Assembly: GCA_019116025.1 (NCBI GenBank)
Contig: DXCM01000097.1
Span: 1 to 55,899 of the forward strand
Length of the DNA: 55,899 bases
Reading direction: 5' to 3'
Origin: Candidatus Companilactobacillus pullicola
GTDB taxonomy: Bacteria; Bacillota; Bacilli; Lactobacillales; Lactobacillaceae
The notes under the pieces: model-generated
The model's database searches: none
Seen by the model: the letters and a program-made list of their open reading frames with translations, nothing else
Told to the model about the DNA's origin: nothing
In this document: in pieces, positions 28,747 to 36,672 of the stretch
Numbering within the stretch: the stretch's first letter is position 1
Layout: each line of letters opens with the position of its first letter
Made by a program: the position numbers and the translations under genes

Positions 28747-29628
28747 ATGAATTCATTAGGTATATACGAAAAGGCGCTACCAAAAGATTTAAATTGGCAT
28801 GATAGATTAGCATTGGTACACGAGTTAGGATTCAATTTTTTAGAACTTTCGATTGATGAAAGTGATGAAAGATTGGCAAGACTTGACTGGACTAAGGAAC
28901 AACGTGAAGAAGTTCGAAATGCGATTTGGGATACAGGAACACGTATACATACCATAATGCTGAGCGGTCACCGTAGATTCCCATTGGGTTCATATGATGA
29001 AAAGACAAGGAAACAATCCCTTGAAATGTTGTATAAAGCTGTTGATTTAGCCGTTGATTTGGGTGTAAGAAATATTCAAATGGCTGGATACGATATTTAT
29101 TATGACAAGAAAAGTGTTACTTCAAGAGAATACTTCGTAGAGAATTTGAAGAAGTGTGTAGCTTATGCTGCTAGTCATGAGGTAATGCTTGATATAGAAA
29201 TAATGGATGATCCTTTCTTAAATTCTATTGAAAAAGTCGTACATATGAAAAAAGAAATTCATAGTCCTTGGTTGCAAGCCTACCCTGACTTGGGCAATAT
29301 CAGTGCTTGGCCGGAAAATGATATAGGAACAGATTTAGAAAATAATATTGATTCTATTGCAGCAATTCACTTGAAAGATACTTTACCAGTTACTAAAGAT
29401 TTTCCTGGTCAATTTAAGAATGTTCCTTTTGGCAAAGGGACGGTCGATTTTAAAGGTTGTTTGAAAGAATTAAAACGTTTGAATTATAACGGTGCTTACA
29501 CGATTGAGATGTGGAGTGAAACTTCAGATGATCCAATCGAGCAAGTTAAAGAAGCAAAGAAATTCTTTGATAATATTTTTGCAGAAGTTGGCGTAGAACA
29601 GGAGGCTATTAAATGCTTGAATCTTTAA
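28747..29628 (+). CDS. ulaE: L-ribulose/L-xylulose-5-phosphate 3-epimerase
   Basis: 293 residues from ATG 28747, which is eight bases after GGGAG (ATG 28741 is too close). AP-endonuclease-2-like TIM barrel, as in UlaE/SgaU. Converts L-xylulose 5-phosphate to L-ribulose 5-phosphate. Metal ligands can be seen in [20 protein letters not shown] and IEMWSE. It overlaps ulaF by 16 bases, which suggests translational coupling. Confidence 0.93.
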   Translation: MNSLGIYEKALPKDLNWHDRLALVHELGFNFLELSIDESDERLARLDWTKEQREEVRNAIWDTGTRIHTIMLSGHRRFPLGSYDEKTRKQSLEMLYKAVDLAVDLGVRNIQMAGYDIYYDKKSVTSREYFVENLKKCVAYAASHEVMLDIEIMDDPFLNSIEKVVHMKKEIHSPWLQAYPDLGNISAWPENDIGTDLENNIDSIAAIHLKDTLPVTKDFPGQFKNVPFGKGTVDFKGCLKELKRLNYNGAYTIEMWSETSDDPIEQVKEAKKFFDNIFAEVGVEQEAIKCLNL

Positions 29629-30326
29629 AAAAAGAAGTATATGAAGCAAATATGCAATTGCCTAAATTGGGTTTGGTAACATTCACATGGGGCAATGTAT
29701 CAGGCATTGATCGAGAAAAAGGATTATTTGTTATAAAACCATCAGGCGTTGAATATGATAAGTTAACTCCTGACGATATGGTTGTCGTTAACCTTAAAGG
29801 TGAAGTTGTTGAAGGTGATTTAAATCCTTCTAGCGATACGCCAACACATACGGTTTTGTACAATAAATTTCCTAATATAGGTGGTATTGTACATACACAT
29901 TCTCCTTGGGCAGTATCATTTGCCGAAGCGGGAATAGATTTACCAGCTTTAGGAACAACACATGCCGATACATTTTATGGTAAGGTTCCGGTTTCCGATG
30001 CTTTGACAGAAGAAGAAATTGAGACAGCGTATGAAAAGAATACAGGGGATGTTATTGTCAGAACCTTTAAAGAACGTAATATTGATCCAGAAGCTGTTCC
30101 GGGAGTTTTGGTAAGACAACATGGGCCATTTACGTGGGGCGCAACGCCTGATAAGGCCGTATATAATGCTAAGGTATTAGAGGTCGTCGCTGAAATGGAT
30201 TATCATGCATTACAATTAACACGTGACAATATTGAAGTTCCACAGTATTTATTGGATAAACATTATTATCGTAAGCATGGTAAAAATGCTTATTATGGTC
30301 AAAAAAAGCAAAAGACCGGAGTTTAA
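29613..30326 (+). CDS. ulaF: L-ribulose-5-phosphate 4-epimerase
   Basis: 237 residues, class II aldolase fold. Converts L-ribulose 5-phosphate to D-xylulose 5-phosphate, which enters the phosphoketolase or pentose phosphate route. [10 protein letters not shown], the zinc-binding [21 protein letters not shown] and RQHGPFTWG are characteristic. An AraD of arabinose metabolism would look alike, but the position at the end of the ascorbate operon favours UlaF. AGGAGG precedes the ATG inside ulaE. Confidence 0.93.
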   Translation: MLESLKKEVYEANMQLPKLGLVTFTWGNVSGIDREKGLFVIKPSGVEYDKLTPDDMVVVNLKGEVVEGDLNPSSDTPTHTVLYNKFPNIGGIVHTHSPWAVSFAEAGIDLPALGTTHADTFYGKVPVSDALTEEEIETAYEKNTGDVIVRTFKERNIDPEAVPGVLVRQHGPFTWGATPDKAVYNAKVLEVVAEMDYHALQLTRDNIEVPQYLLDKHYYRKHGKNAYYGQKKQKTGV

Positions 30327-30343
30327 AGCTCCGATCTTTTTTT
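30310..30343 (+). terminator. Terminator of the L-ascorbate operon
   Basis: AAAAGACCGGAG / CTCCGATCTTTT with a short loop and seven T; it overlaps the ulaF stop codon. Confidence 0.9.
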
Positions 30344-30375
30344 ATTAAAAACATAACTTTATAAAATAAAAATAC

Positions 30376-30436
30376 TGTAAACGTTTAATAAATTTCCTTA
30401 ATATAGCTTGAAACATATGTTTGACTCAACTAATAT
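30376..30436 (+). promoter_or_regulatory. cre-like site and promoter of the SLAP-domain gene
   Basis: TGTAAACGTTTAAT (30376-30389) agrees with cre at 12 of 14 positions. Promoter: TTGAAA (30408-30413), 17-base spacer, TAATAT (30431-30436). A cre upstream of the -35 box would suit activation rather than blockage, if CcpA binds it. Confidence 0.4.
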
Positions 30437-30473
30437 TTAAGGTGTTTAGTACAGATACTATGGAGGGATTATT

Positions 30474-31610
30474 TTGAAAAAAAGTACATCATTACTACTT
30501 AGTGGAATTTTAGTTTCTGGAATGGTTCTAGGAACAATTGTGACTCCTGTAACAGTCAATGCTGCTACTCAAGCAACAACACAAGCAGATCAAACAGTTA
30601 CTAATTATGTCACATTCGTTAATGCTGATGGCAATACTGTTAGATCATCACAAGCACTTCAAGGAACAAAGGGCCAAAAGATTACATTTGCACCAGATGG
30701 TTATACAAGTGCTGATAGCAGTAAAGCAGTTTTCGGCAATAACGGAGATAGCAAGACTGTAACAGTTGCTAAGATGATTTCTGTTAAGGTTAACTATGTT
30801 GATCAAAATGGTAACCTAGTTAATTCAGAAACAGTTAATGGCGGAGAAGGTAATGATTACAAATTAACTAATTTACCTGCTGGCTGCACATGGAACAATG
30901 ACGCAGAACAAACTATTAACTTAGTTGACGGTAAAGAATATAACGTTCCCGTAACGAAGAAAGTTTCTAATACAGTTATCTTCAAGACAGCTGATGAAAC
31001 TGAAGTTGGTAGAACACAAATCTTTGGTGATAAGGCCGGAGTTAAGGTTTCACTAACAGATGCTCAATTGCCAGAAGGCTACACAACAACAAGTAAGGAC
31101 TTAACTTTACAAAACGAAGGTAATACTCAATTTGTTACTGTTACAAAGAGCGCTACTGATGGAATCACACCTATTAAGGGTGTTGTAAAAGTTAACGTTA
31201 CAATGGCTCATTTGTATGATAAAGATGGAAAAACTTTGAGTCGTTCATTGGGTAAAAACTCAAGATGGCAAACAAATAATAAGATGGTTCTAAACGGAGT
31301 AACTTATTATCAAGTTTCAACAACTGAATGGTTGAAGGCATCAGATATTATCGTTGAAGGTTCAACAAATACAACACCTGATAAAGATAACAATGCTACT
31401 GATACAACTGCTCAAAAGCCAGATGTTAAAGCTGTTACTACAAAAGACAAGGGTATGGCTCAATTGTATGACGATAACGGTAAAATTATTGAAAGTCTTC
31501 AATTAGGACCAAACACACCATGGGCAACTGATTTAATGAAGACCTTGAATGGTGAAAAGATGTATCGTGTTGCAACTAACGAATGGGTCAAAGTTAGCGA
31601 AATTAAGTAA
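30474..31610 (+). CDS. Secreted protein with two C-terminal SLAP domains
   Basis: 378 residues. Start is TTG, six bases after GGAGGG. Signal peptide LLLSGILVSGMVLGTIVTPVTVNA. Residues of about 40-235 form three similar modules of roughly 60 residues (VTNYVTFVNADGNTV, ISVKVNYVDQNGNLV, SNTVIFKTADETEVG) that resemble MucBP-like repeats. Two SLAP domains follow (about 240-300 and 320-378), with AHLYDKDGKTL..TEWLKASDI and AQLYDDNGKII..NEWVKVSEI. SLAP domains bind secondary wall polymers in lactobacilli, so it is probably a non-covalently attached surface protein. Confidence 0.82.
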   Translation: MKKSTSLLLSGILVSGMVLGTIVTPVTVNAATQATTQADQTVTNYVTFVNADGNTVRSSQALQGTKGQKITFAPDGYTSADSSKAVFGNNGDSKTVTVAKMISVKVNYVDQNGNLVNSETVNGGEGNDYKLTNLPAGCTWNNDAEQTINLVDGKEYNVPVTKKVSNTVIFKTADETEVGRTQIFGDKAGVKVSLTDAQLPEGYTTTSKDLTLQNEGNTQFVTVTKSATDGITPIKGVVKVNVTMAHLYDKDGKTLSRSLGKNSRWQTNNKMVLNGVTYYQVSTTEWLKASDIIVEGSTNTTPDKDNNATDTTAQKPDVKAVTTKDKGMAQLYDDNGKIIESLQLGPNTPWATDLMKTLNGEKMYRVATNEWVKVSEIK

Positions 31611-31624
31611 TTTATAGTGATACC

Positions 31625-31658
31625 AAAAGGGACAATCCGTAATGGATTGTCCCTTTTC
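31625..31658. terminator. Bidirectional terminator
   Basis: AAAAGGGACAATCC / GGATTGTCCCTTTT with a five-base loop; lies between the convergent SLAP gene and the ABC transporter operon. Confidence 0.9.
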
Positions 31659-31660
31659 TT

Positions 31661-32410
31661 TTAGAAATATTGTAGTAAATCTTTCTCTTTAACTTTATCT
31701 TTTTCTTCTTTGTTTAAATCAAGGATTATTTCACCTTTTTTCAAAACAATCAGACGATTTCCGTATTTCATAGCATCAGATAAATCGTGCGTGATCATCA
31801 TGCAAGTTAATTCTTTTTCAAGGATGATTTTGTTGGTTAATTCCATTAGATCCTTACTAGTTTGTGGATCTAAGGCAGCTGTGTGTTCATCTAAGAGCAG
31901 TAGCTCAGGTCTTTGTATGATTGCCATCAAGAAACTTAAAGTCTGTCTCTGACCACCAGATAACTTTTCAGTGAAGGTGTTAAGGCGATTATCCAAGGTA
32001 GGCAAGTTAGAGATTAATTTTTGAAACTCTGGAAGGTTTTCTTTTAGGTGACGTAAATGTAGTCTTCTAGGTAATCCACGACGTTTAGCCAATAATAAAT
32101 TTTCAGCAACGGTCATTCTAGGAGCGGTACCAGATTTTGGATCTTGATAGACACGACTGATATTACGACTACGTTTAGCCAAGTTTTCATCGGTGATATC
32201 CTTGCCATTCAATAGAATTTTTCCAGAGCTTAATTCGTTGGTTCCGGTAATAGCATCGAGTAATGTTGATTTCCCAGCACCATTCGTTCCCAAAACTACT
32301 AAGAAATCTTTAGGGTTGATTGTTAAATTGATATGGTTAAGAATATTTAGATTTTCATCGTCATTATAAATCGTTTTGACGGCATCTTTTATTTCTAGTA
32401 ATGGTTTCAT
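31661..32410 (-). CDS. ABC transporter ATP-binding protein (TrpZ-like)
   Basis: 249 residues. Walker A GTNGAGKST (about 41-49), signature LSGGQRQ, Walker B LLLLDEHTAALD and switch His in MITHDLSD are all present, so it should be an active ATPase. Belongs with the preceding permease and binding protein; its ATG overlaps the permease stop by four bases. Together they resemble the TrpXYZ importers described by comparative genomics in streptococci and lactobacilli. The last gene of the unit. Confidence 0.9.
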   Translation of the reverse strand: MKPLLEIKDAVKTIYNDDENLNILNHINLTINPKDFLVVLGTNGAGKSTLLDAITGTNELSSGKILLNGKDITDENLAKRSRNISRVYQDPKSGTAPRMTVAENLLLAKRRGLPRRLHLRHLKENLPEFQKLISNLPTLDNRLNTFTEKLSGGQRQTLSFLMAIIQRPELLLLDEHTAALDPQTSKDLMELTNKIILEKELTCMMITHDLSDAMKYGNRLIVLKKGEIILDLNKEEKDKVKEKDLLQYF

Positions 32411-33297
32411 TTAGTTTTAACCCCATTTCTTAAAGTTTTTAGAAATTGTTCACGAATTGTTGGTAGAGCAAGACATAGCGCCAAGATAATTGCTGAAATC
32501 AGCTTGAGATCATTGGTATTGAATCCTAGTTGAAGTACGACCATCAAAATCAAACGATAAGCAATACTACCAATTACGATAGTGATTAAACGGATACTTA
32601 ACGGTACATCGGGATAGATAACTTCACCGATGATAATGGCAGAAAGTCCGATAACGATGACGCCAATACCCATATTTACATCGGCAAAACCGTTTTGTTG
32701 GGCAATTAATCCACCTGTTAAAGCGACGATTCCGTTAGAAACCATCAATCCGATAAATTTCATGACAGTAGTGTTGATACCAAGTGAAGCGGCCATGGTC
32801 TCATTGTCACCTGTGGCGATAACGGCTTGACCTTTTTCAGTATTAAGAAAGATTATTAATAGGAAGATAATTATTGCGATGATAATTATTCCCAAAACGA
32901 TTCCGTTGAAATTAGTAGGAAGTTTATCCAGACCAAATTCAGTGAAAATATTGTTCGATTTGGTCAATGACATGTTAGCTTTGCCCAGAATTCTTAAGTT
33001 GATTGAGTAAAGAGCTGTCATTGTTAAAATACCAGCTAAAAGAATAGGAACATTCAATTTTGCGTAGAGAAAGGCTGTTGCAAATCCTGCAAAACAACCA
33101 AAGATAAAGGCCATAAGTAGTGCAAAGAGTGTTGAGTGGCCGGCTTGGATCAAACTAATAGCGGTAACAGCTCCAAGTGGGAAGCTTCCTTCAACGGTCA
33201 TATCAGGAAAATCAAGAATTCTGAAGGTGATGAAAAGACCAATGGCCATTATTGACCAGATGAAACCTTGACTGATAGTAGATACGATTAAATTCAT
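32407..33297 (-). CDS. ABC transporter permease (TrpY-like)
   Basis: 296 residues with eight to nine membrane helices. Resembles LivH/RbsC-type permeases (FRILDFPDMTVEGSFPLGA, ALTGGLIAQQNGFADVNMGIGVIVIGLSAIIIGE). It shares an ATGA overlap with the binding-protein gene before it and with the ATPase gene after it, so all three are translationally coupled. Confidence 0.9.
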   Translation of the reverse strand: MNLIVSTISQGFIWSIMAIGLFITFRILDFPDMTVEGSFPLGAVTAISLIQAGHSTLFALLMAFIFGCFAGFATAFLYAKLNVPILLAGILTMTALYSINLRILGKANMSLTKSNNIFTEFGLDKLPTNFNGIVLGIIIIAIIIFLLIIFLNTEKGQAVIATGDNETMAASLGINTTVMKFIGLMVSNGIVALTGGLIAQQNGFADVNMGIGVIVIGLSAIIIGEVIYPDVPLSIRLITIVIGSIAYRLILMVVLQLGFNTNDLKLISAIILALCLALPTIREQFLKTLRNGVKTK

Positions 33298-34301
33298 TTT
33301 ATGATCTGTCCTTTCTTTTCAGCTTCTTTAACTAATGAGTCAGGAAATTGGATATTCAATTTCTTGGCCATTTTTTCGTTTAACATCAAATGTCCTTTTT
33401 GCATGAAGGTAACAGGGGTTGTGGCAGTTTTTTCTTTGCCTTGTAAAATTCTTACAACGTGTTCACCAGTCTTTTGTCCCAATTCGTACTGACTTAAACC
33501 GACGGTAGCTAATCCACCATCTTTAACCATGGTAGTTGCGGCTGGGAAAACAGCAATATTCTGTTTAGCAGCGATGGAAGATAACAATTTCATACCACTG
33601 GCAACGGTATTGTCAGTTGGTACGTAAACTGTCTGGACCTTTTGAGTTAAAGCAGTTGCAACTTGTTGTAGGTCGTTAACAGAATTGATACTGGAAACTT
33701 CTACTTTCATACCATTTTGTTTAGCCAACTGTTTCATCTTTTTCATTTGACTAGTGGCAGAAGCATCGCTAGAAGTATAAATAATACCAATAGTATTCAA
33801 ATTTGGAACTACTTTTTTCATTAAATCAAGTTGAGCTTTTAAAGGTGCTTGATCGGAGACACCAGTGATATTGCCACCGGGTTTCTTGTTGTTAGAAATA
33901 ATTCCGGCACCTTCTGGATCAGTGACAGCTCCCATGACAATGGGAATCTTACTAGTAGCATTCTTCAATGATTGAACTGAAGGAGTAGCAATACCCACCG
34001 CTACATCAACGTTATCCTGAACGAATTGTTTACTGATAGTTCTTAAATTACTTTGATCCCCTTGAGCATTTTGAAATTCGATTTTGACGTTCTTGCCGTC
34101 AATATAACCGTGCTTTTTCAAAGTGTCGTCAATACCCTTATTGATCTGGTCCAAAGCCGGGTGTGACATCAATTGTAAAACTCCGACTTTTGGAATGGCA
34201 TTCTGTTTTCGGGCATCAGCGTGTCCAGTGTAAAAGAATGAAAAAATTAGAAATGCTGCTAAGGCAACTAGTGTCGCGTAAAGTCTTCTCGTATGTTTCA
34301 T
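33294..34301 (-). CDS. ABC substrate-binding protein (TrpX-like, PF04392 type)
   Basis: 335 residues. N-terminal hydrophobic segment (LYATLVALAAFLIFSFFYTG) without a lipobox Cys, so it is either anchored by that segment or cleaved, unusual for a Gram-positive binding protein. PKVGVLQLMSHPALDQINKGIDDTLKKHGY, VGIATPSVQSLKNAT and IPIVMGAVTDPEGAGI match the ABC_sub_bind family, which includes TrpX. Tryptophan as substrate is inferred from the family and from the single Trp codon of the leader peptide. GGGGG lies ten bases before the ATG, and the gene follows two leader terminators. Confidence 0.85.
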   Translation of the reverse strand: MKHTRRLYATLVALAAFLIFSFFYTGHADARKQNAIPKVGVLQLMSHPALDQINKGIDDTLKKHGYIDGKNVKIEFQNAQGDQSNLRTISKQFVQDNVDVAVGIATPSVQSLKNATSKIPIVMGAVTDPEGAGIISNNKKPGGNITGVSDQAPLKAQLDLMKKVVPNLNTIGIIYTSSDASATSQMKKMKQLAKQNGMKVEVSSINSVNDLQQVATALTQKVQTVYVPTDNTVASGMKLLSSIAAKQNIAVFPAATTMVKDGGLATVGLSQYELGQKTGEHVVRILQGKEKTATTPVTFMQKGHLMLNEKMAKKLNIQFPDSLVKEAEKKGQIIK

Positions 34302-34321
34302 CGTTTAAATTCCCCCAAATT

Positions 34322-34354
34322 AAAAAGGCAACCCCAGAGTTTGTGGGATTGCCT
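34322..34354 (-). terminator. Leader terminator 2 of the trpXYZ-like operon
   Basis: On minus, AGGCAATCCCA / TGGGGTTGCCT followed by five T. It stands only about 20 bases before the first gene, so it must be regulated or leaky. Confidence 0.85.
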
Positions 34355-34403
34355 AAAAAAACAAAATACCCACATGGTTTTTTATACAAAATTCCATGTG
34401 GGC
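34355..34403 (-). terminator. Leader terminator 1 of the trpXYZ-like operon
   Basis: On minus, GCCCACATGG (34403-34394) pairs with CCATGTGGGT (34377-34368) and is followed by ATTTTG and seven T. Its 5' arm can alternatively pair with 34437-34427 (antiterminator). Confidence 0.88.
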
Positions 34404-34425
34404 TCTAAAATTATCATAGTTTAAT

Positions 34426-34478
34426 AAGCCGACATGGATACAATCCTTTCAGATTGAATCCATATCGGACCAATCTGA
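34426..34478 (-). promoter_or_regulatory. Switching RNA segments of the trpXYZ-like attenuator
   Basis: On minus: CCGATATGGATTCAATC (34468-34452) pairs with GATTGTATCCATGTCGG (34445-34429), 16 of 17 positions, six-base loop. Competing pairs are TCAGATTG (34478-34471) with CAATCTGA (34456-34449), and CCATGTCGGCT (34437-34427) with AGCCCACATGG (34404-34394), 10 of 11. No T-box consensus is present. Confidence 0.75.
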
Positions 34479-34479
34479 G

Positions 34480-34533
34480 TTATCGGCTTTGCCAACGAAT
34501 ATTCGCGATGTTGAGAGAGTATGATTTATTCAT
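34480..34533 (-). CDS. Leader peptide with one Trp codon, upstream of the trpXYZ-like operon
   Basis: 17 codons reading MNKSYSLNIANIRWQSR, too short for routine gene calling. A strong AGGAG site lies eight bases before its ATG. The Trp codon is at 34494-34492, three sense codons before the stop at 34482-34480. The first switching RNA segment starts right after the stop. Position, ribosome site and the following RNA pairs fit a ribosome-mediated attenuation peptide that reports tryptophan supply. It has no obvious other function. Confidence 0.75.
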   Translation of the reverse strand: MNKSYSLNIANIRWQSR

Positions 34534-34564
34534 AATGAAATCTCCTAACGAATTTGATGTTTCA

Positions 34565-34593
34565 AATATATTTCATAAACCAAAGATTGTCAA
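34565..34593 (-). promoter_or_regulatory. Promoter of the trpXYZ-like operon
   Basis: On minus, TTGACA (34593-34588), 17-base spacer, TATATT (34570-34565): an almost consensus promoter, about 30 bases before the leader peptide start. Transcripts would carry a leader of roughly 255 bases. Confidence 0.75.
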
Positions 34594-34679
34594 CTACAAA
34601 ATATTCATGAAAAAGTCACAAATATTTTTCTGAAAAAAACATATAATGTAGATATAAGCAGAAATGCGAGGAATTTCTT

Positions 34680-35753
34680 ATGAAAAAAAATATACGTCTG
34701 CTCATTATTGTGGGTTTGATTGTCTTATTAGCAACCGGATTAACTTATTTTGACAGTTTTTTGTATCATGATCCAGTTGTAAAGATTGAGAAGATTGCAA
34801 TAACTAACAAGCAGACATCAACGGATGAATATAAGAATACCGATACTGAATACACTCAGAAAATTAGTGCCAAGCTATTGAACACCGATAAAAGAGGACA
34901 AACGGTACGATTTAGAAATACTTATTACAATTCACAATTGACTGATACTAAGTATCGTGTTGGTCAACAAGTAATTCTGACTAAGAGTGGCAAAGGGTAT
35001 ACAGCTAAGAATATCAAACGTGATACACCGTTAGTATTTACCTTTGGCTTAGTAACTTTCTTGTTATTCTGTATGAAGTTCGATCGTCGAAAATTGTTTA
35101 TCAGTGTTTTGATTAATGTGGTAATTTATTTTGGATATTTACAGATTATTATTGGGACACACAATAGTATTTTGCTTCCTTTAACCGTTGTAACGGCATT
35201 ATTAATATCTGCAACGGCGCTATTAGTAATTTTAGGACCGACATATTCAGCGGTGATGGCTTATTCAAGTACAGTCATATCAACGACTGCTGCAATTTTA
35301 TTAAGCGTTTTTGTCTTAAGTATGACAGGTTACAGTGGTATGCACTTGGAGTTAGATGATTTTGAATTACAACCTTATCTGGGAGTCTTTCTTTCTCAAG
35401 TCTTATTCGGTGTTTTAGGAGTCATTCTAGATGAAACTATGGATATTTCTTCTTCATTGATTGAAATGAAAAAAGAAGTAGTAGATGTTTCAACTAAAAC
35501 TTTATTTAAATCGGGTATTAATATTGGCCGAGAATTGATTGGTCCACTAATCAACATTTTGCTTTTTATCGTTATAGCGCAAAATTTAAATGTTGTTTTG
35601 CTTTACTTGAGTAATGGAAACTCAGTTAGTTATACCTTAAATATGACTCTTAGTTTAGGGATTGCCCAGTTGCTGATCAGTGCGATTGGGATTGTTTTAA
35701 CGGTTCCAATAACTAGTTTTATTTCCAGTAGAGTAATCACGAGGAGGTTATAG
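34680..35753 (+). CDS. YibE/F-like membrane protein (long form)
   Basis: 357 residues. One N-terminal helix, an extracytoplasmic region of about 90 residues (Tyr/Thr-rich, KIEKIAITNKQT..) and then seven helices. ILDETMDISSSLIEMKKE is a recognisable YibE/F (PF07907) stretch. Function is unknown. GAGGAA precedes the ATG, and the -10-like TATAAT near 34641 may be part of its promoter. Followed after two bases by a shorter paralogue. Confidence 0.75.
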   Translation: MKKNIRLLIIVGLIVLLATGLTYFDSFLYHDPVVKIEKIAITNKQTSTDEYKNTDTEYTQKISAKLLNTDKRGQTVRFRNTYYNSQLTDTKYRVGQQVILTKSGKGYTAKNIKRDTPLVFTFGLVTFLLFCMKFDRRKLFISVLINVVIYFGYLQIIIGTHNSILLPLTVVTALLISATALLVILGPTYSAVMAYSSTVISTTAAILLSVFVLSMTGYSGMHLELDDFELQPYLGVFLSQVLFGVLGVILDETMDISSSLIEMKKEVVDVSTKTLFKSGINIGRELIGPLINILLFIVIAQNLNVVLLYLSNGNSVSYTLNMTLSLGIAQLLISAIGIVLTVPITSFISSRVITRRL

Positions 35754-35755
35754 TC

Positions 35756-36517
35756 ATGCTATATTTATTTGCAACTTTTGTAGTTTTATTGTTGATGGTA
35801 ACTGGTACTCGTGGCTTAACCTTATTATTCGGTTTAGGTATTAACGTTATATCGGTAATTGCATTATTAGTTTTAATAGCTGACGGCTTTAATATTCTGA
35901 TTACAACAGGAATCATTGCCATTGTGATATTAGTGGTAGCCATTTATATGAATGTTGAAAATGGTGACACCGCTAATACGGCCTTTCAAACGTCACTATT
36001 GATTATGATTTTTATCTTGCTGATTACGATACCTTTGGAATACTGGGCTAGTGCGCAAGGAATGGGCCCCGAAAATCAAGATGAGTTGGAGTCATTTTCT
36101 CTGGCAGCGGGGATTTCGTTTCCACAATTAGCGATTGCTATCATCGTGATAAATAGTTTGGGGGTTATTTCGGAAACTAGTGTTGCCATTACTAGTGGCT
36201 TGAATGAGATAGTATTAAATAAACCCACTTTGACGCCGACAGAGATTTTTAATGATGGATTTTCAGTGGGGAATAAAATTCTTAACACACAGACAAATAC
36301 ATTATTATTTAACTTCTTTTCAGCGACATTTCCATTGTTCTTTTTAATACATTCATTGGGATACAAATTTACCGATATTTTAAACGATAAATTAGTTGTA
36401 GCCGAAATTTTAACAACATTGATTTGTACGATTGGTGTCATTTTAACGGTTCCCATTACATCCTTTTTGGTCTACCACAAAGCTGAGAGATTGAAACTAA
36501 AGAAAACCGATAATTAA
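35756..36517 (+). CDS. YibE/F-like membrane protein (short form)
   Basis: 253 residues with about seven helices and no extracytoplasmic domain; similar to the second half of the preceding gene (both end with a VLTVPITSF motif). NSLGVISETSVAITSGLNEI corresponds to the ILDETMDISSSLIEM part of its partner. Start two bases after the previous stop codon, with AGGAGG inside that gene, so the two are made together and may form a heteromer. Confidence 0.75.
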   Translation: MLYLFATFVVLLLMVTGTRGLTLLFGLGINVISVIALLVLIADGFNILITTGIIAIVILVVAIYMNVENGDTANTAFQTSLLIMIFILLITIPLEYWASAQGMGPENQDELESFSLAAGISFPQLAIAIIVINSLGVISETSVAITSGLNEIVLNKPTLTPTEIFNDGFSVGNKILNTQTNTLLFNFFSATFPLFFLIHSLGYKFTDILNDKLVVAEILTTLICTIGVILTVPITSFLVYHKAERLKLKKTDN

Positions 36518-36552
36518 ATTTTATAGAATAGTAACAGAATGTTGATATACTC

Positions 36553-36588
36553 GAAAAATCATGCCATTGCTAGCATGATTTTTTTTGT
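36553..36588 (+). terminator. Terminator of the YibE/F pair
   Basis: AAAAATCATGC / GCATGATTTTT with an eight-base loop and eight T. Confidence 0.9.
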
Positions 36589-36672
36589 TTGAATTTGATT
36601 GCTGAAAAACTAATTATTTTAGTAAAATTTTCCCATAATCTAAATGAATAAATCATCGAGGAGAATTTTTTC

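Noticed and set aside
34301..34600. T-box riboswitch in the transporter leader
   Set aside because: Two terminators and a tryptophan-linked gene suggested it, but I find no T-box consensus (GGGTGGNACCGCG-like) and no specifier stem; a translated leader peptide fits better.
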